Counted from the stretch's first letter, positions 18,116-26,596 are shown. The stretch is 45,077 bases of DNA from CBDCME01 sp965218865 (GCA_965218865.1 CBDCME010000052.1:1-45077), one strand, 5' to 3'. A program made the numbers and translations. The notes: a model not told the origin generated them from the sequence alone.

Positions 18116-18826
18116 TTACCAGAGATAGAACAACGCAAAAATGAAAACCCACACCAAATCGACGAAGTGCCAATACAGGCCCATGGTTTCGACGATTTCG
18201 TAGTTTCCCTTCCTGCTGGTGAAGAAACCCCGGTCTCCGCGGTCATAATCTCCCCGCAAAACCTTGCGAGAAACGAGGATCAGGAAAATTACGCCGATCG
18301 ACACGTGTAAGCCGTGGAAGCCCGTGATCATGAAGAAGCACGAGCCGAACTGAGGCGCTCCAAAAGGATTTACCCAGGGGCGCACGCCCTCCATGATCAG
18401 CTTGGTCCACTCGAATGCCTGCATGCCCACGAAGCTGGCGCCGAAGGCCGCGGTCGCCAGCATCAGGATCGCGGCCATTTTGCGGTTACGCTCGTAGCCG
18501 AACTTGACGGCCATGGCCATCGTCCCGCTGCTGCTGATCAGGATGAAGGTCATGATGGCGATCAGAATCAGGGGAATATCCTCGCCCCCGATATGCAATG
18601 AGAACACCTTACTGGCATTCGGCCAAGGTACTGTGGTGGAATTTCGCACCGTCATGTACCCGGTCAAAAAACAGCCGAAGATAAAGGTATCGCTGACGAG
18701 GAAGATCCACATCATGGCCTTCCCCCAGGGGACGTTCTTGAATGCCCGCTGGTCCGACGACCAGTCGGCGACGACGCCTTGCAAGCCTTCAGGCCGCGCG
18801 CCGGCTCCTCCGGTATTTTGTGCCAT
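18116..18826 (-). CDS. coxC: Cytochrome c oxidase subunit III
   Basis: A 236-residue integral membrane subunit of the aa3-type terminal oxidase that stabilises subunit I and its proton uptake. Seen: PWGKAMMWIFLVSDTFIFG with the conserved Glu/Asp-rich helix, FGASFVGMQAFEWTKLI, FFMITGFHGLHVSIGVIFL, and the C-terminal YWHFVDLVWVFIFALFYLW typical of COX3. The ATG at 18826 is chosen over longer frames because MAQNTGG begins the hydrophilic N terminus. The gene lies between an extra subunit-III-like gene and subunit IV. Confidence 0.95.
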   Translation of the reverse strand: MAQNTGGAGARPEGLQGVVADWSSDQRAFKNVPWGKAMMWIFLVSDTFIFGCFLTGYMTVRNSTTVPWPNASKVFSLHIGGEDIPLILIAIMTFILISSSGTMAMAVKFGYERNRKMAAILMLATAAFGASFVGMQAFEWTKLIMEGVRPWVNPFGAPQFGSCFFMITGFHGLHVSIGVIFLILVSRKVLRGDYDRGDRGFFTSRKGNYEIVETMGLYWHFVDLVWVFIFALFYLW

Positions 18827-18843
18827 GTGCTTCTCAGTCCCTC

Positions 18844-19466
18844 TTACGTAAACAACATCAGTCCGAATAAAACCAGCCATACGGCGAGCAGAAAATGCCA
18901 GTAGACGGCGCAAAGCTCGACGCTCAAACGCACCTGGGGCGCCTCAAATCCACGCCGCCAGACCTTAACCATGGTGCGGCCCCACAGGCTACCAACCCCC
19001 CCAACAAGTGCACCCCGTGCAGGCCCGTGATCATGTAAAAGAAGGCGACGGATGGGTTCGTCGCCGCGAGATAACCTTGCCCGGTCAGTTGTTGCCAGGC
19101 CAAGACCTGCCCGATCACGAAGGCCAGGGCGAGCACGCCCCCAGCTAGCAGGCCGGAAGTGACGCCGTCAATCTGTCCCCGATTGGCCGAGACCCGGGCC
19201 CACTGCAACGCCATGCTACTCGCGACGAGCATCGCCGTGTTCAGCCACAACCGCCAGGGTTCGGGCATGGGATCCCAGCCCCCAAGCGCCAGCCGGCCCG
19301 CGTAAACAGCGACAACAAGCGTGAAAAGCACGCTCGCCATGACAAGAAATAATCGCAGGCCAACCTTGACACTGGGGAGGGCAAATGCCCCTCCCCCCTG
19401 ACGTTCGACAACCGCACCCTCGGAGGCAATCCAGGGCTTATCCGTCAACTCACGGAATACATTCAC
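18844..19466 (-). pseudogene. Second subunit-III-like gene, frameshifted near its 3' end
   Basis: The frame starts at GTG 19466, overlapping the subunit I stop, and begins NVFRELTDKPWIASEGAVVE. It has five membrane segments and the FFYMITGLHGVHLLGGLVA block of heme-copper oxidase subunit III. One extra base near 18980-18990 then derails it. The other frame carries the expected end: VRLSVELCAVYWHFLLAVW and then a stop at 18844. It is clearly related to the intact gene at 22547-23293 (LTDKPW near the start, the same VELCAVYWHF tail). It is probably a duplicate that has decayed, unless the extra base is an error. Confidence 0.82.
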
Positions 19467-21277
19467 GCCTTGGACTTCTTCTTCTTGTTGTTGTTACGAC
19501 TGTTGCGGCTCCGAACCTTACTCGGTGGAAGATTTTGCGGCAGGAAATCCTGGTCGGCGCCGGGCACGCTGTAGTCGTAGGCCCAGCGATGGACCACCGG
19601 TAGTTTCGCACCGAAGTTTCCGTGTCCCGGCGGCGTTTCGGCTGTCTGCCACTCGAGAGTTGTGGCCCTCCAAGGATTTTGTCCGGCTGGTTTGCCCTTC
19701 CTTGTGCTCCAGATCAGATTGAACAAGAACACCAGCTGAGCGAATCCCACGAACAACGCGGTTGCGCTGATGAACGCGTTCAGCGTTTCGGCCGATTCGG
19801 GGATGAAAGCAACATCGCCCATCTCGTAATACCGCCGCGGCACGCCCAGAAAGCCCAGGTAGTGAATGGGAAGGAAAACCGCATAGGCCCCCAGGAAGGT
19901 GACCCAGAAGTGAAATCTTCCCATCGCTTCGTTGAGCATCCGCCCGGTGATCAAGGGATACCAATGGTATATCGCCCCGAAGACCACCATGATCGGCGCC
20001 ACGCCCATCACCATGTGGAAGTGGGCAACCACGAACATCGTGTCCGAAAGCGGAACGTCCACGACCGCGTTGCCGAGGAACAGACCCGTGATGCCGCCGT
20101 TCACGAACGATATGATGAAGGCGATGGCAAACAGCATCGGGATCGAAAAGCGAATGTTTCCCCTCCACAGGGTCAACACCCAATTGTACACCTTAAGAGC
20201 GGTGGGAACGGCGATGATCAGGGTCGTGGTGGCGAAAAAGAACCCGAAATAAGGGTGCATGCCGCTGACGTACATGTGGTGCGCCCAGACGACAAAGCTG
20301 AGGCCGCCGATCGCCACGATCGCCCACACCATCATCCGATAGCCGAAGATGTTCTTCCGCGCATGGGTACTGATCAGGTCGGAGACGATGCCAAATGCCG
20401 GCAGGGCGACGATGTAGACCTCGGGATGGCCGAAGAACCAGAACAGGTGCTGGAATAGAACCGGGCTGCCGCCATCGTAGTTACGCATTTCCCCGAAATC
20501 GACGATGGCCGGCATGAAGAAGCTGGTTTCGAGCAGCCTGTCGAAGGTCATCATCACGGCGCCGACGAACAACGCCGGAAAGGCCAAGAGGGCGAGGATC
20601 GTGGCAACGAAAATGCCCCATACCGACAGGGGCATGCGCAGCAGTGTCATCCCCCGCGTGCGGGCCTGCAACACCGTCACCACATAATTCAGACCGCCCA
20701 TCGTGAAGCCGACGATGAAGATCGCGAGGGATATGAGCATCAGGATGATCCCCGCGTGCCCTTCCCCGCCTCCCGGAGTGCCCTGGAGAATGGCCTGGGG
20801 CGGATACAGGGTCCAACCGGCGCCGGTGGGGCCGCCGGGCACGAAAAAGCTCGCGACCAGCACCAGCACGGCACCCAGATAGACCCAGTAACTCAGCATG
20901 TTCACATAAGGGAACACCATGTCACGGGCCCCTAGCATCAGGGGGATGAGGTAATTGCCGAACCCGCCCAGGAAAAGCGCCGTGAGCAGGTAGATGACCA
21001 TGATCATCCCGTGCATCGTGATGAACTGGTAGTAGTCGGTCGGATCAATAAAGGAGAAAGTATCGGGGAAACCGAGCTGCAGACGCATCAGCCACGACAA
21101 CACCAGGGCCACCAAACCGATTGCCCCCGCCGTGGCGGAGTACTGAATGGCGATGACCTTTGCGTCCTGGCTGAATACGTACTTCGTCCAGAAGCTCTTG
21201 GCATGATAAAGGTCGACTTCCGGGACTTCAGCCGGTGGAGCGGAGGCCGTTTCTTCGACCGGTCCAACGTATGCCAT
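19463..21277 (-). CDS. coxA: Cytochrome c oxidase subunit I
   Basis: A 604-residue catalytic subunit of an aa3-type heme-copper oxidase in the inner membrane; it reduces O2 to water and pumps protons. About 12 membrane segments are present. Metal ligands seen: the FGHPEVYI motif near residues 283-290 (Cu-B His, cross-linked Tyr and the D-channel Glu), the VWAHHMYVSG His pair near 333, and the AHFHMVMG heme ligands near 420. PDMAFP-like ARDMVFPYVNMLSYW marks the D-channel entrance. The tail is long and ends in a Lys-rich stretch. The MAYVGPV start at 21277 follows an alternative Met one codon upstream. Its TGA overlaps the next gene's GTG. Confidence 0.97.
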   Translation of the reverse strand: MAYVGPVEETASAPPAEVPEVDLYHAKSFWTKYVFSQDAKVIAIQYSATAGAIGLVALVLSWLMRLQLGFPDTFSFIDPTDYYQFITMHGMIMVIYLLTALFLGGFGNYLIPLMLGARDMVFPYVNMLSYWVYLGAVLVLVASFFVPGGPTGAGWTLYPPQAILQGTPGGGEGHAGIILMLISLAIFIVGFTMGGLNYVVTVLQARTRGMTLLRMPLSVWGIFVATILALLAFPALFVGAVMMTFDRLLETSFFMPAIVDFGEMRNYDGGSPVLFQHLFWFFGHPEVYIVALPAFGIVSDLISTHARKNIFGYRMMVWAIVAIGGLSFVVWAHHMYVSGMHPYFGFFFATTTLIIAVPTALKVYNWVLTLWRGNIRFSIPMLFAIAFIISFVNGGITGLFLGNAVVDVPLSDTMFVVAHFHMVMGVAPIMVVFGAIYHWYPLITGRMLNEAMGRFHFWVTFLGAYAVFLPIHYLGFLGVPRRYYEMGDVAFIPESAETLNAFISATALFVGFAQLVFLFNLIWSTRKGKPAGQNPWRATTLEWQTAETPPGHGNFGAKLPVVHRWAYDYSVPGADQDFLPQNLPPSKVRSRNSRNNNKKKKSKA

Positions 21278-21326
21278 CACAACCCCCTCTTCGCCGAATT
21301 GTCATTGGGCGCCATTGGCTTGCGTG

Positions 21327-22214
21327 TCATGGTGCAATTCCTTTCTGTTCGGAATCGGGTTCCCCCTCGCTCAAGACGAGTTTAACGTTGTCCCCAGTGT
21401 CATTGCTGGCTTCGGACATCATTTCCGAGAAGGTCTCCTGCTCGTCCAACCAAGCTTCGAAATCGGCCGCCTCCTCGATCACCATATCGCCCTGCATGGC
21501 GTAGTGGCCTTCTCCGCATAATTCCGCGCAGAGTATGTCGAACGCCCCCGTTCTGGTCGGGGTGAACCAGAAGTAGGTTACCATCCCCGGCACGATATCC
21601 ATCTTGGCCCGGATCTGGGGCACGTAGAAATCGTGCAAGACGTCCTTGGAGCGAAGCAACATCTTGATTGGATGGCCGAGCGGAACGTGCAAATCATCGC
21701 CCATGATCAAGACGTCGTCTTGCCCGTTCGGATCGTTCGGATTGATGCCGAACGGATTGTCGTCGGTAATGTTCTTGTTATCGGAGGTGCCCAACTTGCC
21801 GTCCTCCCCGGGAAAACGGTAGTTCCATGACCACTGCTCGCCCAGGACTTCTATCTCCGACGCGCCGTCCGGGACGGTGACGAAATCGCCCCACACGATC
21901 AATCCGGGAGTCAACATGCCCGCGACTCCCACCGCGGTCCCTATGGTAAGCCACAACTCAAGTTTCGGACTTTCCGGTTCGTACTCCGCCTTTCTGCTCT
22001 TCTTGTAACTAAATTTGTAACAGCAATAGGCCATAAACAATAGAATGGCGACGAAAACGACCCCGGTGATCCAGAACGTGACGATGATCGTCGTATCGAC
22101 GTATCCCCAGTTCGAAGCAATCGGCGTCCACCACCACGGACTCACGAAATGGAATACGACGGTACCAACGCATACAAAAAGCACTGCGAGTGCGACTATC
22201 AATCCCCTATTCAT
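21327..22214 (-). CDS. coxB: Cytochrome c oxidase subunit II
   Basis: A 295-residue subunit that accepts electrons from cytochrome c. It has two N-terminal membrane helices (about residues 5-25 and 40-65) and a periplasmic cupredoxin domain. The CuA site is intact: HDFYVPQ supplies His, and CAELCGEGHYAM supplies Cys 229, Cys 233, Glu, His and Met. GEQWSWNYRFPG is the conserved aromatic electron-entry region. No heme c motif (CxxCH) is seen, so it is aa3 rather than caa3 type. It is transcribed just ahead of subunit I, 49 bases apart. Confidence 0.97.
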   Translation of the reverse strand: MNRGLIVALAVLFVCVGTVVFHFVSPWWWTPIASNWGYVDTTIIVTFWITGVVFVAILLFMAYCCYKFSYKKSRKAEYEPESPKLELWLTIGTAVGVAGMLTPGLIVWGDFVTVPDGASEIEVLGEQWSWNYRFPGEDGKLGTSDNKNITDDNPFGINPNDPNGQDDVLIMGDDLHVPLGHPIKMLLRSKDVLHDFYVPQIRAKMDIVPGMVTYFWFTPTRTGAFDILCAELCGEGHYAMQGDMVIEEAADFEAWLDEQETFSEMMSEASNDTGDNVKLVLSEGEPDSEQKGIAP

Positions 22215-22546
22215 TATGACCTCTGGAAAGTTTCAGACATGAATTCAAGGAAACCGCCGTTTTGGCGTGATTTTTCGCCCAATCTCGTTCCTGGAACTCG
22301 AAACCCAGCCGATGCGTACAACACCACAAACCGGGGCGTCGCGCGCCGCCCGACACTCCAGAACCTCCGAAGCGTCAACATACCCACGACGCCCGGCCTG
22401 GTCAATCCGGTATTTTTCCCTCACCCGGCACTAACTCCAGCACCTTTCAGCGGCCTCGAGAAGGGGGTCGGAGACCGCCCCGTCCACGACCCCGAATGGC
22501 GGCGGGTGTACGGAGAAAACGAATTCGTCATGGGATGAAAATTTGC
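22215..22546. other. Spacer inside the oxidase cluster, no gene seen
   Basis: About 330 bases between subunit II and the first subunit-III-like gene. No reading frame with family features is visible. The length would allow a promoter for the subunit II-I-III-IV block, but I could not pick out convincing -35/-10 boxes. Confidence 0.45.
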
Positions 22547-23293
22547 TCAAGTATACAAAAGCAAGGCGAACAACACGAGCCAGACCACGAGCAAAAAGTG
22601 CCAGTAAACGGCGCATAATTCGACGCTCAAGCGCACTTTGGCCGCGTCGAAACCTTGCCAGATCTTCCCCATGGTCCGGGTCCAGGCGACCAAGCCGCCC
22701 AAGATGTGCACGCCGTGCATCGCCGTGAGCAAATAAAAGAAGCCGACCGACGGGTTCGTGGAGGCATAAAAACCCAACCCGACCAGCTCTTGCCACGCCA
22801 CCAGCTGGCCGATCACGAACGAAAATGAGAAAACACCCCCCACGAGCATGGCGGACGAGACCCCGCCGATGTCGTCCCGATCCGCCGCACCCACCGCTCT
22901 TTGCAAGGCAACACTGCCGACAATGAGTATCGCCGTGTTCAGCCACAACAACCACGGATCATGCAAGGGGTTCCAGTCCGAGAACATCATGCGGCCGATG
23001 TAGGCGGCGACCAAAAGCAAGAACAGAATGGTGATTACGGCAAGCAACACCCGCAACCCGATCCTCACCGCGGGTTGGGCGAAAGCGCGCCGGTCCTGAA
23101 CCTCGATGACCGAATCCTCGTGGGTCAACCAGGGTTTATCCGTCAGCTGATGGTAAAGGCTCGCGCGTTGCTGGACCTTCGCGCGGCGCGATCGTTTGGC
23201 GCGAGGAATCTTTTTCAGTCGCTGCTGCCGACGCCACAGTGCGTGGACGACCAGCAGCAAATAAACGACAAAAACGACGGTTGAAAAATACAC
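22547..23293 (-). CDS. Extra heme-copper oxidase subunit-III-like protein, intact
   Basis: A 248-residue membrane protein with an N-terminal anchor helix (VVFVVYLLLVVHALW), a Lys/Arg-rich linker and then a subunit-III-like body: LTDKPWLTHEDSVIEV, FFYLLTAMHGVHILGGLVA and the C-terminal VELCAVYWHFLLVVWLVL. It is first in the oxidase operon, upstream of subunit II. It is related to the frameshifted gene at 18844-19466, whereas the classical coxC at 18116 is more distant. It may replace or assist subunit III, or resemble NorE-type accessory proteins; the sequence alone does not decide. Confidence 0.82.
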   Translation of the reverse strand: MYFSTVVFVVYLLLVVHALWRRQQRLKKIPRAKRSRRAKVQQRASLYHQLTDKPWLTHEDSVIEVQDRRAFAQPAVRIGLRVLLAVITILFLLLVAAYIGRMMFSDWNPLHDPWLLWLNTAILIVGSVALQRAVGAADRDDIGGVSSAMLVGGVFSFSFVIGQLVAWQELVGLGFYASTNPSVGFFYLLTAMHGVHILGGLVAWTRTMGKIWQGFDAAKVRLSVELCAVYWHFLLVVWLVLFALLLYT

Positions 23294-23539
23294 GTTCGGT
23301 CGTCCTACCCTCGATGTTCCCGGAATCCCGACGCCCTGGGCTTTTCGACGCCGATCCTGATTTCGATGGGGGCGTCTCGCGCCCCTGTATCCCCCGGACG
23401 CCCTGTCTTCGTACTACCTCGCTCAAACTCGCGCGTCAACAATCTCGCGGTAACCTGACAATCGCGACGGCCTTGGCCTCCTATTGCCGCCCGTCGGGAG
23501 ACTTATTCGGGTGATCGCCCCGCGACTTGGGCCCGCCCA

Positions 23540-23980
23540 TCACCGTTTGACGCCGCATTCGTCGCCGCCGACACACCACTTCTCGGCCCATTTTCGCATC
23601 GCCCTCTCGGCACCCTTGCTGGCCGGAACGACAAGCTTTTCGCCGTTTTTCGCCTCGGTTCCCACCATTCCCATCAGCTTCAATCGGTCGATTGCTTCGC
23701 CAATCCGATCCTCCGAGAGACCCATCGCGCGGGCCAGGGCCGATTCGGTGAAGGACTGAAACCCGATTCTGCAAACGATCTGCCGCAGCACCGGATTCAT
23801 ATTGATCTCGACGCCTACAGCCTCGAAATTGATTTGGGCGCCGAATTCCCCGATCTCGCGAAACAGGCCGCTAATATCATCTTCCGGTTCTTCCTTCTTG
23901 AATTCTCCGGGTATCTCGGCAACCGCCGTGCTTCCAGCGAGCAGCACGGCGAGAGCAATCAGCGGCGCAAGGGGGAACAT
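23540..23980 (-). CDS. Exported protein with a winged-helix-like C-terminal domain, unknown
   Basis: A 146-residue protein. Residues 1-21 (MFPLAPLIALAVLLAGSTAVA) look like a cleavable signal peptide. A linker with acidic residues (KKEEPEDDISGLF) follows, then VLRQIVCRIGFQSFTESALA and MGLSEDRIGEAIDRLKLMGM. The last part reads like the recognition helix and wing of an ArsR/MarR-type fold, ending KWAEKWCVGG. A DNA-binding fold behind a signal peptide is unusual, so the domain may serve protein contacts or the peptide may be an anchor. The start at 23980 has GGGAGG about 12 bases upstream; a longer frame to 24115 is rejected as GC shadow. Confidence 0.6.
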   Translation of the reverse strand: MFPLAPLIALAVLLAGSTAVAEIPGEFKKEEPEDDISGLFREIGEFGAQINFEAVGVEINMNPVLRQIVCRIGFQSFTESALARAMGLSEDRIGEAIDRLKLMGMVGTEAKNGEKLVVPASKGAERAMRKWAEKWCVGGDECGVKR

Positions 23981-24089
23981 GATTCGTCTGAAGCCTCCCG
24001 GTAACACCCATTCCGTTTCCGGAGCCACGACCCCCGCTCTTCGGCATCGTCGTCGAGGCCCGGGGACGCGATGAACGCCGGTTAAGAAC

Positions 24090-24216
24090 CTGTTCGAAAA
24101 TGCGCGTCCGCGCATTATTTACGTCTGTCCCTCTCCCCCTCCCGGCCACCCACGAGAGGTTGCTGATATGGGTGGCCGGGAGGGGGAGAGGGCCGGTACC
24201 GCGAGTTTTCGAACAG
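24090..24216. repeat. Long palindromic repeat, MITE- or REP-like
   Basis: A perfect 24-bp inverted repeat (24129-24152 with 24169-24192) surrounds a 16-base loop. Outside it a second inverted pair, CTGTTCGAAAATGCGCG (24090-24106) against CGCGAGTTTTCGAACAG (24200-24216), extends the dyad to 127 bp. There is no gene inside. It lies between divergent genes, where it could act as a bidirectional terminator or be a miniature mobile element. Confidence 0.9.
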
Positions 24217-24242
24217 ACTGTACAAAACCAAGGAAGTCGAGC

Positions 24243-24953
24243 ATGCCCAACTTGCGCATTCAAGACAAGACGGGATATCTACGAGCCGTGAAAATGACGG
24301 GAACGGCGAGACGCATCACCACGTCGATCGCCCCGGCAATACTGGCGGGCCAGGTTTTCTTTTTCGGCAACGCGGTTGCCAGCGAAGACCTTCATGAGAG
24401 ATGGGCCGACCCCCGCCGGATTGAAGCCGACGTTTTGAAACACATCAACAGTTCGCCGAACGCGACGGATGTCAGTGATCGAAGCATTGCTATTTATTGC
24501 AAGCAGGAAACGGACTTTCATCAGATTTACGGAAAACAGATCACCTATGGATCGAATCGACTCGATTCGACGGCACCCTATTACAAGGTAGCGGTTTTTG
24601 AACAAGGTCATGCGCTGCAAGCGGATGGACGGGTCGATTCGGGTGCCTTGTCCATCACCGTGGAGAAGGTGTACGCGGATATTTCCGATACCACGCAAAC
24701 GGTCAAAATCAAGGTACGCCTGTGCGCGACCAACGGATATCCGTTGCCGACCAATTTTTCGGTATCGGTTTATGACCGCGGCTCGGGAGAATTCGTCACC
24801 CGAGGGCGCGTTGTCTACCCGATAACGTTTGTCGGCGCGTTCGCGAATCCCATCGACGTCGACGGCCTCGAAGTCGACGGCGTCGCCATCTTCCGGGAAG
24901 GCCTCGACCGCCTCCTGCGGGAAATCGTCGGAGAGGAAGGCGGTCATGATTAG
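24243..24953 (+). CDS. Exported protein of unknown function
   Basis: A 236-residue protein from ATG 24243, chosen because AAGGAAG lies six bases upstream; ATG 24294 would give a more typical signal peptide start. A hydrophobic stretch (APAILAGQVFFFG) ends in AVAS, a likely signal peptidase I site. The mature part has no recognised family. Noted segments are ATDVSDRSIAIYCKQETDF and VKIKVRLCATNGYPLPTNF, suggesting a beta-sandwich with two or three Cys. The neighbours are a palindrome and a toxin-antitoxin locus, with no clear operon. Confidence 0.6.
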   Translation: MPNLRIQDKTGYLRAVKMTGTARRITTSIAPAILAGQVFFFGNAVASEDLHERWADPRRIEADVLKHINSSPNATDVSDRSIAIYCKQETDFHQIYGKQITYGSNRLDSTAPYYKVAVFEQGHALQADGRVDSGALSITVEKVYADISDTTQTVKIKVRLCATNGYPLPTNFSVSVYDRGSGEFVTRGRVVYPITFVGAFANPIDVDGLEVDGVAIFREGLDRLLREIVGEEGGHD

Positions 24954-25351
24954 GAAGTGCGGCGAGCCAGTTGGTCTTCGATAATCAATCGAAACTCCCT
25001 GAATCGCGCTCACCAAACCGCGGTTCCAATTGGCAGGTGAAATTCGCCGCCGTATTTTTCGCGCGAGGCGATGATCCGGTCACGATCCGGGCCGCGGATC
25101 GTGGACTTCGTCTATCTGATCGGACCCATCACCAGGATCGCGGGACCCGCGCCCTTCCTGCTGGCCACTGGCCTCGGCACCCTGGGATACCTCCTCTGGA
25201 CCCTGGCCGCCATCGCCCACCTCGCCGCACCGAAATTAAAAAAAGAATCGCGGCATCCTCTTGTGAATTTGTGAAAATCCCGCCGGCGCGGCGACGTATT
25301 TGCTCATCGATAAAGACCCCGAAAAAGTACGTCTTTGTCGTACTATTTTTG
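24954..25351. other. Region upstream of toxin-antitoxin cassette 1
   Basis: It holds repeat R1 (listed separately) and the operator-like string GTACG-N7-CGTAC at 25327-25343. No full gene is supported. A frame over R1 encodes FLLATGLGTLGYLLWTL, similar to the frame over R2, as if both were tails of a small membrane protein. Confidence 0.4.
25148..25206 (+). repeat. Repeat R1 upstream of toxin-antitoxin cassette 1
   Basis: The sequence GGCCACTGGCCTCGGC followed by GGGATACCTCCTCTGGACCC recurs at 26389-26448 with few changes. Each copy sits upstream of a toxin-antitoxin cassette, so the repeat is part of a duplicated unit. Confidence 0.85.
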
Positions 25352-25380
25352 TTGACACGAGTAAGGCAATGACGTACATT
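25352..25380 (+). promoter_or_regulatory. Promoter of toxin-antitoxin cassette 1
   Basis: TTGACA (25352-25357), a 17-base spacer and TACATT (25375-25380) match a housekeeping promoter. The toxin ATG begins eight bases after the -10 box, so the transcript should be leaderless or nearly so. An inverted repeat GTACG-N7-CGTAC just upstream (25327-25343) is a candidate operator for the antitoxin. Confidence 0.7.
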
Positions 25381-25387
25381 TCCGGTC

Positions 25388-25702
25388 ATGACGCGGATCC
25401 AAATCACCCCCGATTACCAGACAGCCAGCAGCAAGCTCATCGATGGCAATACCCAAGCCCGGATCCAGACCCTGGTCAGTGGTCGGCCGACCGCCTGGCC
25501 GGTCATTCGCGGCACCGCCGGCGCCCGCAAGATGGAAGTCGGATTCCGGGACCGGGGCGCCAAGCGGGGCTTGCGGGTGATCTATTTCTTCGACGCCGCC
25601 GCCGACGTCATCGTCCTGCTGACGGTGTACGACAAGGCCCGGAAGTCCGATTTGACGGCAGCCGAGGAATACGCGATCAAGACCTTTATCGAAACGCGGT
25701 AG
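25388..25702 (+). CDS. RelE/HigB-like toxin, cassette 1
   Basis: A 104-residue basic protein (MTRIQITPDYQTASSKLIDG). The region RKMEVGFRDRGAKRGLRVIY followed by VIVLLTVYDKARKSDLTAAE is the RelE/HigB signature: the basic patch plus the Y-x-K near the end that places a ribosome-dependent mRNA endonuclease. It is expected to cleave mRNA on the ribosome when not bound by its antitoxin. The toxin comes first, as in HigBA, and the antitoxin gene starts 16 bases after its stop. The ATG is almost at the predicted transcription start. Confidence 0.88.
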   Translation: MTRIQITPDYQTASSKLIDGNTQARIQTLVSGRPTAWPVIRGTAGARKMEVGFRDRGAKRGLRVIYFFDAAADVIVLLTVYDKARKSDLTAAEEYAIKTFIETR

Positions 25703-25717
25703 AAACGGAGAGACAAC

Positions 25718-26191
25718 ATGAGCAAGAAACCGACGGTGGGCGAAAGCATCGTCCAGGGCGCCCGCGAGTACGCCGACTTCAAGGACGGCAAAATCCCGCT
25801 CCTCCAGCGCACCTACGAAGACCCCGTGCCAGATATCAAGGGCATTCGGGAGAAATCCGGTCTGTCCCAGCGCACTTTCGCCGCCACCTACGGCTTGCCG
25901 TACACGAGCATTCGCGATTGGGAGCAAGGCAAGCGGAACCCGTCCTCGTCGGCGCGGGCGTTTCTGTTCTGCCTCCAGTACGAACCCAGGGCGGTGGCCC
26001 GGGCCCTCGAGCACGCCAAGCCGATCCTGATCGACGAGGGGTACTACTACGTCGATGGCACCAAGACCACGGTCTTGCCCGCCGAGGAAATGATCGACTC
26101 GACCCAGGCCCCCGGCAAAATCATAAAGGCGGCGGCGGCCACCAAGCCCGCGCGCAAGCCGGGCCCGGCCAAACGCCGCAAACCCGCCTGA
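25718..26191 (+). CDS. HigA-like HTH antitoxin, cassette 1
   Basis: A 157-residue protein. Residues about 38-90 form a Cro/C1-type helix-turn-helix (IKGIREKSGLSQRTFAATYG, then LPYTSIRDWEQGKRNP), which should bind the operator upstream of the toxin. The C-terminal part includes FLFCLQYEPRAVARALEHAK and a Lys/Pro/Ala-rich tail (KPARKPGPAKRRKPA) that is longer than in standard HigA. GGAGAG lies upstream of ATG 25718. It should neutralise the preceding toxin and repress the pair. Confidence 0.88.
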   Translation: MSKKPTVGESIVQGAREYADFKDGKIPLLQRTYEDPVPDIKGIREKSGLSQRTFAATYGLPYTSIRDWEQGKRNPSSSARAFLFCLQYEPRAVARALEHAKPILIDEGYYYVDGTKTTVLPAEEMIDSTQAPGKIIKAAAATKPARKPGPAKRRKPA

Positions 26192-26596
26192 CCGCGCGTT
26201 CACGCCGTGCCCTCGGTTTCGTCATTCTCGGACGCGGTTTGGTCCAGTGCCCCAGGCGCACTTTTCCACCGATTGCGATAATCCCAGTCGGCCGGGACAA
26301 AGCCACCGGATACCATCTGCTCCGCAAAAATCGTCGAGTTCGACTGCGGCCACGGCCGATAGCGTGAACATTCCCGCCGGCGTCGTCGCCCGCGCCCTTC
26401 ATTGTGGCCACTGGCCTCGGCGCCCCGGGATACCTCCTCTGGACCCTGTACACCTTCGCTCGCCTCCCCGCGCCGAGAGCCCAATAACCGAGGGAAATTC
26501 GCGGCGGCCGCCGATGGATGTTTGGAAATCCTGCATTCGCGACCACGAAATCAGTCATGTATTTGCCCCAAAAATACGGAAATTACATATTTTTGT
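26192..26596. other. Spacer between toxin-antitoxin cassettes
   Basis: It holds repeat R2 and the upstream part of the second promoter. No gene is supported. Confidence 0.45.
26389..26448 (+). repeat. Repeat R2 upstream of toxin-antitoxin cassette 2
   Basis: This is the counterpart of R1 at 25148-25206. It shares GGCCACTGGCCTCGGC and GGATACCTCCTCTGGACCCT. The encoded hydrophobic tail (VATGLGAPGYLLWTL) is conserved in the same frame. Confidence 0.85.
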
